From Deltaproteobacteria bacterium (GTDB taxonomy: Bacteria; Myxococcota_A; Polyangia; Nannocystales; Nannocystaceae), in assembly GCA_003696955.1 (NCBI GenBank), contig RFGU01000063.1, positions 1 through 35,948 of the forward strand: a stretch of DNA of 35,948 bases, in the 5' to 3' direction. The stretch's first letter is position 1. Every line of letters starts with the position of its first letter. Shown in pieces: positions 23,986 to 31,910 of the stretch. The notes under the pieces are model-generated. The model ran no database searches and had not been told where the DNA came from. It saw only the letters and a list, made by a program, of their open reading frames with translations. The translations under genes were made by a program, and so were the position numbers.

Positions 23986-26223
23986 CTACGTGCGGCGGGT
24001 CGCCACCGGCTGCGGCAGGTCGCCGCCCCCGCCCTCCACCGGAGCCCACACCAGGGTCGAGCCCTCGAGGCGCTCGGCAAGCTCCCGTTTGACGTCGTCC
24101 CCTACCCCGTAGTCCCCGAACATCACGATGTGTCCCCGGAACCCGTGCCGTTCGTGGAAGTCCACCAGCGTCTCGACCGCACGACGCAGGGTGTCGCGGG
24201 GTTCCTTGGTCACGGGCGGCACGAGGGCCAGGTAGATCTTCATGTCCCCCGGATCGAGCTGCGTCAGCTCCGTGAAGATCCGCACCGCGTTGCCCTCGAT
24301 CCCCGAAGGACGCAAGGCGTCCCTCGTGACCCGGTACACGACTTCCTGGCGCACGCTGTCCGTCATGTGGAACACCACCAGTTGCCGGTAGGGGATCCCC
24401 GTGGTCTGCGATTGGGCCTTGGCCAGGGCGACGGCCTTGCGCAAGAGGTCACCGATCCGCACTCCACCCACCGCGACCACGATGGTCCGGTCCTCGGACT
24501 CGATCTCCGTGGTCTCGACGCTCTCCACCACCCGCCGGAAGTACTGGTAGCCGGCACGCAGGATCTGTCGGTGGTTGTAGCCGAGCAACACGAGCACCAC
24601 CACGGCCATGACCGTCACGAGCAGGTTCTTGAGATCCTCGATCTCCTCGGCGTACTGGATGTAGAGGCCGAGCAAGGCGAAGGTGAGCACGAAGAGGCCG
24701 ATGATGGCACCTACGGGCAGTCGCACGCCGCCGATGGTGACGTTCGGTCCGGCCTCGTAGACCCGCCGATCGTCCGCCTTGAACTTGCGCAGGAGGATGA
24801 AGGCCACGATCCCGGAGAACATCACCAGCCCGAAGGTCGCACCGTACCAGCGTTCGAGCTTTTCGATGTTGGCCGACCCCTGCCAGCACAGGGCGAAGAT
24901 GGCGGCGAACATCAGCCAGTGGATCCGGGTACGAACACCGTTTGCGGCCCTGGCGAGCAACGACCGGGGCAAGAGTTCGTCCCGGGCCATGGTGACCCAA
25001 AGGCCCCGGGCGCCGGCGAATCCGGTGTTCGTGGCACCGATCAGCATGAGGGCAGCGTTGGCCACGATCACGATGCGCCAAACGTGGCCGGCCGTCTCGC
25101 TGCCCGTCACCCCCGTGACGCTGGTGGCGCCGAGATCGGCCAGGAGGTATCCGGCCGACCCCACCAACTTCTCCGGCGGCAGGACCGTGAACACCAAAAG
25201 GCTCAGGCTGCCCCCGATGATCAGCAGGATCGACAGCATCCAGTAGTAGATGCGGCGCACGTCCCTGCGGGGATTTGCAAGTTCCTCGGGGATGTTCATC
25301 ACGGACTCGACGCCCGACGCGCCCAGGATCGACGACCCGAGGGCCGCCGGGATCAGCGCCGCCCCCAAGGTCGCGAACCCGGGGAGCCGGAACGTGCCGC
25401 CGGCTCCCCCGGCATGACCGCCGCCCCCGTGGCCTTCGACGTGCCCGGGGGCGACCGGCACCTCGATGCCCTGCCAGAAGTGCGTCGCCGCCGGCCCGTG
25501 GATCGCCAAGTAGACGACCCCTGCCACGATGGTGACCGCCATCACCGCCAGGTTGATGAGGAAGATCGTCCGGCTGACGGCCACGCTCTCCTCGAGGCCG
25601 GCGTTGTTCAGGAGCAGGAGCATCACGACGGGCGCCATCATCACGACGACCCCGGTGGGAAACACCGTGGAAAGCGCGAGCGCCAGAAGCGACGTCCCGC
25701 CCACCGCAAGCCCCACCTTCCTCCAGGCCGACGGCATGACCCACGCGCCGAACCCGAACGACGGCACGGCGCTCGCCAGGATCGAGACCGCCGTCCGCCC
25801 CCGCTCGAAGGAGGCGAAGAGCGAGGACAGGTAGTCGCTGTAGCTCAACAGGCTGACGATGGCCGTGGCCACGTAGGAGAACGAGATGACGACACCGACG
25901 ACGGCCGCAGCCACCGTGGCGAGCTTGCCGAGGTGGCTCAAGGCGTAGCGCGTCATGACGTACGTGCCGCCGTTGGACAGCGTCAGGAGAACCGCCTCGA
26001 TGTACAGCGGCGCCAGCAGGAACAGGAGGGCATAGAGGCCCAACTGGAATGCGGGGGTGGCGTACCCCACCCCCGCCAGGATGAGCGCGCCCGACGAGTA
26101 GTACGGCGAGGTCAACGGGTCGGGCCCGACGAGGAAGAGGCCGTCGCGCCACGAAAGCCTCGGCGCATCGTGCTCACCGGGAGCGTCGTCGGAGGGGGGC
26201 GAAGCAGCCGCCACGGTGGGCAC
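23986..26223 (-). CDS. APC-superfamily permease with C-terminal universal-stress-protein-like domain
   Basis: The protein (745 residues from GTG 26223) is an inner-membrane transporter. About twelve hydrophobic segments fill residues ~45-590. The APC hallmarks are the broken first helix (SSGALILAGVGYA) and GVESVMNIPEELANPRRDVRR after helix 7. A loop at 261-276 is almost only His and Gly and may bind metal. The cytoplasmic C-terminal part (~600-735) looks like a universal-stress-protein fold (RTIVVAVGGVRIGDLLRKAVALA). The potassium importer KimA also joins an APC core to such a domain, but substrate here could be an amino acid or an ion. It starts 32 bases after the DUF4340 gene. Confidence 0.87.
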   Translation of the reverse strand: MPTVAAASPPSDDAPGEHDAPRLSWRDGLFLVGPDPLTSPYYSSGALILAGVGYATPAFQLGLYALLFLLAPLYIEAVLLTLSNGGTYVMTRYALSHLGKLATVAAAVVGVVISFSYVATAIVSLLSYSDYLSSLFASFERGRTAVSILASAVPSFGFGAWVMPSAWRKVGLAVGGTSLLALALSTVFPTGVVVMMAPVVMLLLLNNAGLEESVAVSRTIFLINLAVMAVTIVAGVVYLAIHGPAATHFWQGIEVPVAPGHVEGHGGGGHAGGAGGTFRLPGFATLGAALIPAALGSSILGASGVESVMNIPEELANPRRDVRRIYYWMLSILLIIGGSLSLLVFTVLPPEKLVGSAGYLLADLGATSVTGVTGSETAGHVWRIVIVANAALMLIGATNTGFAGARGLWVTMARDELLPRSLLARAANGVRTRIHWLMFAAIFALCWQGSANIEKLERWYGATFGLVMFSGIVAFILLRKFKADDRRVYEAGPNVTIGGVRLPVGAIIGLFVLTFALLGLYIQYAEEIEDLKNLLVTVMAVVVLVLLGYNHRQILRAGYQYFRRVVESVETTEIESEDRTIVVAVGGVRIGDLLRKAVALAKAQSQTTGIPYRQLVVFHMTDSVRQEVVYRVTRDALRPSGIEGNAVRIFTELTQLDPGDMKIYLALVPPVTKEPRDTLRRAVETLVDFHERHGFRGHIVMFGDYGVGDDVKRELAERLEGSTLVWAPVEGGGGDLPQPVATRRT

Positions 26224-26255
26224 CTATGCGCCTCGGCCGGAAAATGTGCAAGCCG

Positions 26256-27566
26256 TCATCCGGCGTCCTTGAAGAAGGCGTCCCGGTCCTTGTGGATCTG
26301 GTCGAAGCTCGACTCCGAGATGACGAAGAACCACTTGTCGAAGCGCTTGCGCAGCTTCTCGGCCCGGGTCTTGCCCTTCTCCGGATCGCCGCCTTCGGCC
26401 ACGAGCTTCGGGTCGAAGCCCACGTCCACGAAGAGGTAGCGGTTGCCCCCGCCCTTCGACGCCCCCTCGTCGGCGCCGTCCTCACCGGTCTTGCCCTCGT
26501 CCTCGTCCTCACCGCCTGCCTCGCCGCCCTTCGTCCCCTCCTCCGAGGAGGATTCCTTGCCGGCCGTGAGGGCCAGTCCCGAGTCGAAGGTCACCTCCCC
26601 GAAGAAGAGCGAGTAAACGACGCCGTCCTTCTCCACCACGGACACCTCGCCCTCGTTGCCGAACAACCGCCCCGTCCGGGGGTTCACGAAGAACCCGTAG
26701 GACTGCAGCAGCGGCAGGGTCAGGCGCTCGGGACGCGGTCGTACCCCGACGATCTGCAGGCGGTCGATGGCCCCGAGGAGGCTTCGCACCTTGCCCACGT
26801 CCAAGGTCTTGCCCGCGGGTGCCTTGGTGTTCTCGCCGAGTTCCCACTCGTCCGTGAACGTCCCGCCCTCACCCTTCTTGCGCCGAAACTCGAGGGCGCC
26901 TTCCCCGACGACGCGGCCCTTCGCCTCGTCCACCTCATAGGGATCGTAGACGATGGTCACCACGTCGTCGCGATCGAGACGCAAGAGGTCCTTTTCGATC
27001 CAGTCGGTGAAGTTGGTCGAGATGTCGAGATCGAGTTTGGCACCGTAGACGCGCTTGTCGTCGGGCAGCCGGACGTAGCGGTAGCCCTCCTTGCCCGGAA
27101 TCGGCTTGCCCACGAGGACGTCCACGAGGACCGTACCGGCGGCGTCCTTCAGGATGAAGCGTCGGGCCTTCTCGTCCGCCTTCGCCCCCGGATCCTCGGG
27201 GTCGAGCAGCCCGAAGGCGCCGTGCTCGCTCGGGTCGTCGCCGTAGTAGATCTCCCGCCGTACGTCCACGAATCCCGCCGCGGCCTTCCCCATGCGCTCG
27301 GCCGCATCGGCCGGATAGTCGTGGTGGCTCGGGATCACCCACACGCCGTCCTTCTGCTCCACCTTGAAGCGGCGCACCGTCGCAGCCTCGTCGTCCCAGG
27401 CCACGACCTCGAGGCTCGTCGCCTGGGTGGGGTCCGTAAGTTGCGGGAACATGACGGTGCCCGTCTCCTCGAAGGTCACCTCCGGCGGTGGAGACGGCCG
27501 CATGGCCACCGCCCATGCAAGGCTCGCCGCAGCGGCGAGTACGAAGATCCCTGTGGTCCGGTTCAT
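26256..27566 (-). CDS. DUF4340 domain protein, partner of a Gld-like ABC system
   Basis: The 436-residue product has one N-terminal membrane anchor (about 5-22) and a large extracytoplasmic part with the DUF4340 pattern: VWVIPSHHDYPADAAERM, FILKDAAGTVLVDVLVGKP, and DWIEKDLLRLDRDDVV. An insertion at about 340-375 is almost only Glu, Asp, Gly and Lys. DUF4340 proteins are commonly encoded right after GldG-like genes and are taken to be parts of the same complex. Its ATG overlaps the GldG stop as ATGA. Precise role is unknown. Confidence 0.88.
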   Translation of the reverse strand: MNRTTGIFVLAAAASLAWAVAMRPSPPPEVTFEETGTVMFPQLTDPTQATSLEVVAWDDEAATVRRFKVEQKDGVWVIPSHHDYPADAAERMGKAAAGFVDVRREIYYGDDPSEHGAFGLLDPEDPGAKADEKARRFILKDAAGTVLVDVLVGKPIPGKEGYRYVRLPDDKRVYGAKLDLDISTNFTDWIEKDLLRLDRDDVVTIVYDPYEVDEAKGRVVGEGALEFRRKKGEGGTFTDEWELGENTKAPAGKTLDVGKVRSLLGAIDRLQIVGVRPRPERLTLPLLQSYGFFVNPRTGRLFGNEGEVSVVEKDGVVYSLFFGEVTFDSGLALTAGKESSSEEGTKGGEAGGEDEDEGKTGEDGADEGASKGGGNRYLFVDVGFDPKLVAEGGDPEKGKTRAEKLRKRFDKWFFVISESSFDQIHKDRDAFFKDAG

Positions 27567-29560
27567 GCGTCACCTCCCCGGTCCTTGATGGCGGATTCGC
27601 TCTCCGAGGTTTTCGCCGTGGCGGCCGCCCGTTGGCGGCTGGCAGGTGTGGACTCGCGTTCCCGCCGGCGCCTGCGCCCGAAGATCCAGGCGCCGAGTAC
27701 GAGCGGCGGCAGGGGCGGCAGCAACACGGCGAGCAAGCGGATGCGGTCGCGTACCTCGTCGATCCGACGCGCGTGCTCCGCCTCGATGCGCGCAATCTTC
27801 TTGGCCTTCTCGAGTTCGATCTGCTCACGCCGAGCTTCGAGGCGTCGGTTCTCGGCCGCCTCGACGCTCTTGATCATGATCTGCTTGGTCGTCTCGTCGA
27901 GATCGTCGCGTTCACGGATCTTGGCCACCGCGGCATCGAGGGCCGCCTGGGCCTGCTCGAGTTCCCGTTCGGCCGCAGCGTTGGCCTCCTCGATCTCGCG
28001 CTCCCGCTGCATGCGAGCGTCACGGGTGAGCTCCTCCACGAGGGTCAGTCGGCGGAACCGCGGACGACGCTTGCGCAACTCCAAGAAGGCCTCGTCCCCG
28101 GCGAGGGCATCGACGGCGTTCATCAGGAAGGTCACGTTGTCGAAGCGGATGTCCTCGATGCCGTCGCCGTCGAGATCCCCGCCGCGCTCGTGCATGGCGA
28201 AGAACTGATCGCCGAAGAGATCGAGATCGGCGATCACCACGACGTTCTTGGGCTTGGCCTCCTCGCCCGAGGCCTCCGCGCCCTTGATCCGTGCAGCGAT
28301 GGTGTGCACCTCGCCGTCGATGGGCGAGCGGGTGCGCGGCACGATGGGGCCCGACAGGCCGAACAGGATGTGCCGTTGCACCATGTCGTCGAACCGGTTG
28401 AAGCCCGCCGTCTTGCCCGTGGTCAAGAGCGGCACGAACTCGCCTTCGTGCCCCTCGCTCGGCGCGATCTCGCCACCGAAGAGCACCACCACCTCGGTCA
28501 GCCCGTCCACGATGGGGTCCGCGTCCGTGAAGGGATCGGTCCCGTCCGGCCGCTTCGTCACGAAGATCACGTGGGGCGGCAGGTCCGCGAACATGGGATG
28601 GGGGTTGTAGGCGTCGTAGAGGATCTTCGTGTCGTCCCACACGACGCCGATGTCCCGCAACAGCCCCTTGTAGTCGCCCTTCTGCCCCGCCGGCGCCGCG
28701 CCGAATCCACTGCCCTGGGGCAGCATGGGCTCGGTGGGCGCGACCCGCAGGTCGAACAGGGGCATGGGATCGACGGTGACGAGGGCGGGGCGCCCGGCGT
28801 CCACGTAGGCCCGCACGTGGTCGAGCTGCGGCTGGGTGAGGCTCGAAAGCTGCGGGACGAAAAGGACGTCCACGTCGTCCGGCACCGCCACGTTCGGGTT
28901 CAAGGTGCGGACCTCGTACTGCTTGCGCAGCTCGTCGACGATGCGCCACGCCGGCTTCTGGGTCCGCGCCTGCAGGTCGAAGTCGCCCATGATGGCGGCG
29001 TCCGTGCGCAGGATCCCGATCACCTTCCGATCGTCCGTGGTGACGGTGCGCAGGGCCCGGGCGATCTCGTACTCGACCGACAGCCCCTGGTCCATGAAGG
29101 GGATGACCTGCTCCCGGGGGCCGCTGACGAAGGCGAGGCCCAAGAAGACCTGGAGCTCCTCGGCGCGACCGGCCTCACGGTCCACCATGCGGCGGGGCAC
29201 GATGCCGAACTTGTCCACGGCCTCCTGGGCCTCTTCGGAATACGGCTCGGGCTCGACGATGCGGACCGAAAGACCATCCCCCGCCGCGGCCTCGATCTCC
29301 CGCAGCACGTTGAGCAGACGGGTCCGCACGGGGACCAGGCTGCGGGGCACCTCTCGGGAGACGTAGGCGTGGACCATCACGGGACGTTCGGCCGTGATGG
29401 AGGCCACCAGTTCCCGGGTCGTGTCGGTGATCTTCGAAAGTCCCTCGGCCGTGACGTCGGCCCGCACGTTCGTGCGGCCCGTGGCATAGGTCAGCGAGCC
29501 CGCGAGCACCACGAGGCTCGCGAAACGGACGAGGCGGTGATGGCGAAGAGAAAGGGCCAT
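27563..29560 (-). CDS. GldG-like ABC transporter auxiliary protein
   Basis: The 665-residue protein has one N-terminal membrane helix (about 10-28), a large periplasmic GldG/ABC-auxiliary region (about 30-480) and a second helix near 606-627 followed by an Arg-rich cytoplasmic tail. Family features include DVTAEGLSKITDTTRELV, MVHAYVSREVP, VLREIEAAAG and a GATase-like part with VVVIADLDLFGDQFF. Residues ~500-600 form a long charged coiled coil (EREIEEANAAAERELEQAQ) inserted before the last helix. It begins two bases after the permease gene. In Bacteroidetes the relatives serve gliding motility and secretion; elsewhere the role is unclear. Confidence 0.88.
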   Translation of the reverse strand: MALSLRHHRLVRFASLVVLAGSLTYATGRTNVRADVTAEGLSKITDTTRELVASITAERPVMVHAYVSREVPRSLVPVRTRLLNVLREIEAAAGDGLSVRIVEPEPYSEEAQEAVDKFGIVPRRMVDREAGRAEELQVFLGLAFVSGPREQVIPFMDQGLSVEYEIARALRTVTTDDRKVIGILRTDAAIMGDFDLQARTQKPAWRIVDELRKQYEVRTLNPNVAVPDDVDVLFVPQLSSLTQPQLDHVRAYVDAGRPALVTVDPMPLFDLRVAPTEPMLPQGSGFGAAPAGQKGDYKGLLRDIGVVWDDTKILYDAYNPHPMFADLPPHVIFVTKRPDGTDPFTDADPIVDGLTEVVVLFGGEIAPSEGHEGEFVPLLTTGKTAGFNRFDDMVQRHILFGLSGPIVPRTRSPIDGEVHTIAARIKGAEASGEEAKPKNVVVIADLDLFGDQFFAMHERGGDLDGDGIEDIRFDNVTFLMNAVDALAGDEAFLELRKRRPRFRRLTLVEELTRDARMQREREIEEANAAAERELEQAQAALDAAVAKIRERDDLDETTKQIMIKSVEAAENRRLEARREQIELEKAKKIARIEAEHARRIDEVRDRIRLLAVLLPPLPPLVLGAWIFGRRRRRERESTPASRQRAAATAKTSESESAIKDRGGDA

Positions 29561-29562
29561 GG

Positions 29563-30459
29563 CTACCAGTGCCTCCTTCCGAGCAGGAACGCGCTCAGGT
29601 AGAGCAGCACGGCCGCGAACGCCACGAAGAACGTGACGTCGCCGAGTTGGATCACACCCTCGCCGAAGGGCGCGAAGTGATCGGGAACCGCGAGCAGGGA
29701 AAAGAGGGACTCGAAGGCGGGCACCGCGCCGTCCGCGTCACCGGCGAGGCGCGTCGCCAGGTCGGTGCCCCACCACAGGGCGGCGCTCCCCGCACCGATC
29801 CCGGCACCGATCCCCACCCTGGGGGCCCGCGGGCGCAGTACGAGGGCCACGAGGGCACCGAAACCGGCGAAGACGGCCACGCCGAGGAGGCCGGCCGCCC
29901 ACGCCTGGCGCGCCCCGACCACCAGGCCCCCACAACCGAGCACCCCGAGGACGAACGCGACCGTCGGATTGGCGGTCATCATGGAGGCCAAGAGCCCCAC
30001 CGCCACGAAGAGGACGCCCATCATCCAATACCCGAGGTACGTGGAGAAGATGAGCCCCGGATCGGGGGTGCCGAGGGTGGAGAGCACCACGACGTGGACG
30101 ATCGAGAAGCCCAGGGCGATGGTGAACATGCCGAGGGCGCCCAGGTACTTGCCGAGCACGACCTCTCCGTCGCGCACCGGCAAGGTGAGCAGCAACTCGT
30201 CGGTGCCGGCCCGCCGTTCGTCGGCCCAAGCCCCCATGGTCAGGGCGGGCACGAAGAGCACGAGGATCTCCGGCATGTATCGGTTCAGCAGTGCCAGATC
30301 CGCGAGGTTGCGCGAGAAGAACGCGTCCTGCAGGAAGGCCGCCGCCGCCGTCAATCCGACGAAGAGGGTCAAGAAGACGTACCCCGTCGGATTGCCGAGG
30401 GCCGTCCGCAGGTCCTTGCGGGCGACGGCTCCGATCACCTGCGCGTCGAGTCTCGCCAT
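29563..30459 (-). CDS. ABC-2 type permease, GldF-like
   Basis: This 298-residue inner-membrane protein has at least six hydrophobic segments, including GYVFLTLFVGLTAAAAF, LVLFVPALTMGAWADE and a final FFVAFAAVLLYLSAFLLGRR. The segment KDLRTALGNPTGYVF and the RRAGTDELLLTLPVRDGEVVLGKYLG amphipathic part match the ABC-2/GldF permeases. The start is ATG 30459, preceded by a very good AAGGAGGTG and overlapping the ATPase stop as ATGA. Confidence 0.9.
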   Translation of the reverse strand: MARLDAQVIGAVARKDLRTALGNPTGYVFLTLFVGLTAAAAFLQDAFFSRNLADLALLNRYMPEILVLFVPALTMGAWADERRAGTDELLLTLPVRDGEVVLGKYLGALGMFTIALGFSIVHVVVLSTLGTPDPGLIFSTYLGYWMMGVLFVAVGLLASMMTANPTVAFVLGVLGCGGLVVGARQAWAAGLLGVAVFAGFGALVALVLRPRAPRVGIGAGIGAGSAALWWGTDLATRLAGDADGAVPAFESLFSLLAVPDHFAPFGEGVIQLGDVTFFVAFAAVLLYLSAFLLGRRHW

Positions 30460-31223
30460 CAGGCCACCTCCTTGGCGCCTTGCGCCGCCGTAAGTTCGTA
30501 GAATCGCCGGTCGAGGTCGCCGTCCCGGGCGAAGGCGTCGCGCGTGCCCGAGAAGACCACGCGCCCCTCGTGGACGACGATCACGTCGTCGGCCACCGCG
30601 GCGACCTCCTGGAGGATGTGGGTCGAAAGCAGGATGGTCTTCTCCTCGCCGAGCTTGCGGATGAGCCCCCGCACCTCCCGGATCTGCAAGGGGTCGAGGC
30701 CGCTGGTGGGCTCGTCGAGGATGAGGACGTCGGGGTCGTGCAAGATCGCCTGGGCCATGCCCACGCGCTGCCGGTAGCCCTTGGACAGCTTGTAGATGGG
30801 CTTGTGCAACACGGGACCGAGGGCGCACGCCTCGACCACACGCTCGATGGCCTTGCCGACCTCGGCGGGCCGCATCCTACGCACCTCCCCGAAGAACTGG
30901 AGCGACTCGTAGGGCGTCATCTCGCGGTAGAGGGGCCCGTTCTCGGGCAGGTAGCCGAGCCTTCGAGCCAAGGCGAGCCGCTGTTCCTCCTTGGTTGGAT
31001 CGAGCCCGAGCACCCGAATCGTTCCGGCCGACGGGGCGAGGTAGCCCGTCAGGATCCGCATGGTCGTGCTCTTGCCCGCGCCGTTGGGACCGAGGAAGGC
31101 TGCCACGCGGCACGGTGCGACCGAAAAGGTCACGCCGCCCAGGGCAACGAAGTCTCCGTAGTACTTGGTGAGGTCGGTGCACTCGATGGCCGGCGGGCCG
31201 TGGGCATCGGTCGAAGCTTCCAT
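30459..31223 (-). CDS. ABC transporter ATP-binding protein, GldA-like
   Basis: This 254-residue ATPase energises the permease encoded next. It has Walker A GPNGAGKST (45-53), the PENGPLY segment typical of GldA-type proteins in place of a Q-loop, the signature LSKGYRQR (146-153), Walker B VLILDEP with DEPTSGLDP and the switch His202 in LSTHILQE. ATG 31223 is preceded by AAGGGGG; an upstream in-frame start at 31259 would add 12 residues without conserved content. It heads the ATPase-permease-GldG-DUF4340 operon. A 156-bp divergent region separates it from the EXPERA-like gene. Confidence 0.93.
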   Translation of the reverse strand: MEASTDAHGPPAIECTDLTKYYGDFVALGGVTFSVAPCRVAAFLGPNGAGKSTTMRILTGYLAPSAGTIRVLGLDPTKEEQRLALARRLGYLPENGPLYREMTPYESLQFFGEVRRMRPAEVGKAIERVVEACALGPVLHKPIYKLSKGYRQRVGMAQAILHDPDVLILDEPTSGLDPLQIREVRGLIRKLGEEKTILLSTHILQEVAAVADDVIVVHEGRVVFSGTRDAFARDGDLDRRFYELTAAQGAKEVA

Positions 31224-31249
31224 GGGCACCCCCTTGGTGGATGCGGTCG

Positions 31250-31270
31250 ACCTGCGCATCTAGCGCAGGT
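31250..31270. promoter_or_regulatory. Perfect 8-bp inverted repeat upstream of the Gld-like ABC operon
   Basis: Arms 31250-31257 and 31263-31270 are perfect reverse complements around ATCTA, 27 bases before the ATPase start. A second small hairpin (about 31268-31282, GGTGCC/GGCGCC) follows it. It may be an operator or a leader hairpin. Confidence 0.4.
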
Positions 31271-31342
31271 GCCTTCGGCGCCCCATCGTGGATCTTCGGG
31301 CTGCGCCGCGCAAGCCCCCCAACACGCTCGCCCCTCGATCCA

Positions 31343-31372
31343 TTGCAGGGGGCGGAGCCGATTCGATAGCGT
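31343..31372 (+). promoter_or_regulatory. Candidate promoter of a possibly leaderless transcript
   Basis: TTGCAG (31343-31348) and TAGCGT (31367-31372) are spaced by 18 bases. The expected start of transcription falls at or next to the ATG at 31380, and no Shine-Dalgarno precedes that ATG. Matches to consensus are partial. Confidence 0.3.
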
Positions 31373-31379
31373 CGCCGCC

Positions 31380-31910
31380 ATGTCGAACGACGTGCCTTCG
31401 TGGACGGCGGTGCCGGCCGATCGGATCCTGGTGCCCTCGCTGCTGGCCTTCGCGGCGACCTCCCTGCTCTTCGATCGCGCCGCCGGCCTCGACCTCGTGG
31501 CCCCCGACAGTCCGGACCCCTTCGGCCGGATGCTGTGGGCCTACGGCACCCGATTCGACCCCCTGGTGGCCGAAAACCCCCTCTTCCTTCGGATCATGTC
31601 GTTCATCTCGGGGTTCGTCTACGGGCCCGCGTACCTGTGGCTGGCCCGCGCCCTCGTGCGGCGGGACCCGGCCATCGTCGTCCCCACGAGGATCTATGCC
31701 CATACGATCCTCTACTCCATGGTGGTCCACGTGGCGGCCGAAGTCCTGTGGCCCCGCCCCCCCGACTCCTGGGCGGTGCTGGCGGCGATCTACGCGCCGT
31801 ACGTCCTCGTGCCGCTCGCCCTTCTGTGGCGGGTCGAGACGGCACCGTGGTGCCGGCGCGGCGCACGGGCTACGCCGTCACCCGAAGGCCGGCGAGCTCC
31901 GGGACGATGA
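31380..31910 (+). CDS. EXPERA/TMEM97-like small membrane protein
   Basis: The 176-residue product has four hydrophobic segments (about 16-35, 68-90, 108-125, 132-150). The order of features resembles the EXPERA family (sterol isomerase EBP, TMEM97, TM6SF2). That family shows an Asp-Pro-Leu near FDPLVAENP, a Trp/Tyr-rich second helix, and a PTRIYAHT segment like the RTPAIIYSVHT of TMEM97. Bacterial members are not well studied, and this assignment rests on pattern alone. The frame is open further upstream, but the ATG at 31380 begins the first recognisable part. The 3' end overlaps the convergent binding-protein gene by about 40 bases. The tail past residue 155 is Arg/Pro-rich. Confidence 0.7.
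   Translation: MSNDVPSWTAVPADRILVPSLLAFAATSLLFDRAAGLDLVAPDSPDPFGRMLWAYGTRFDPLVAENPLFLRIMSFISGFVYGPAYLWLARALVRRDPAIVVPTRIYAHTILYSMVVHVAAEVLWPRPPDSWAVLAAIYAPYVLVPLALLWRVETAPWCRRGARATPSPEGRRAPGR

Noticed and set aside
24130-26439. Plus-strand open frame of 769 codons opposite the APC permease
   Set aside because: His/Asp/Arg/Gly-rich product with no membrane segments or motifs; a shadow of the permease gene.
27488-29602. Plus-strand open frame of 704 codons opposite the GldG-like gene
   Set aside because: No recognisable domain, and it covers a gene with clear family features and coupling to its neighbours.
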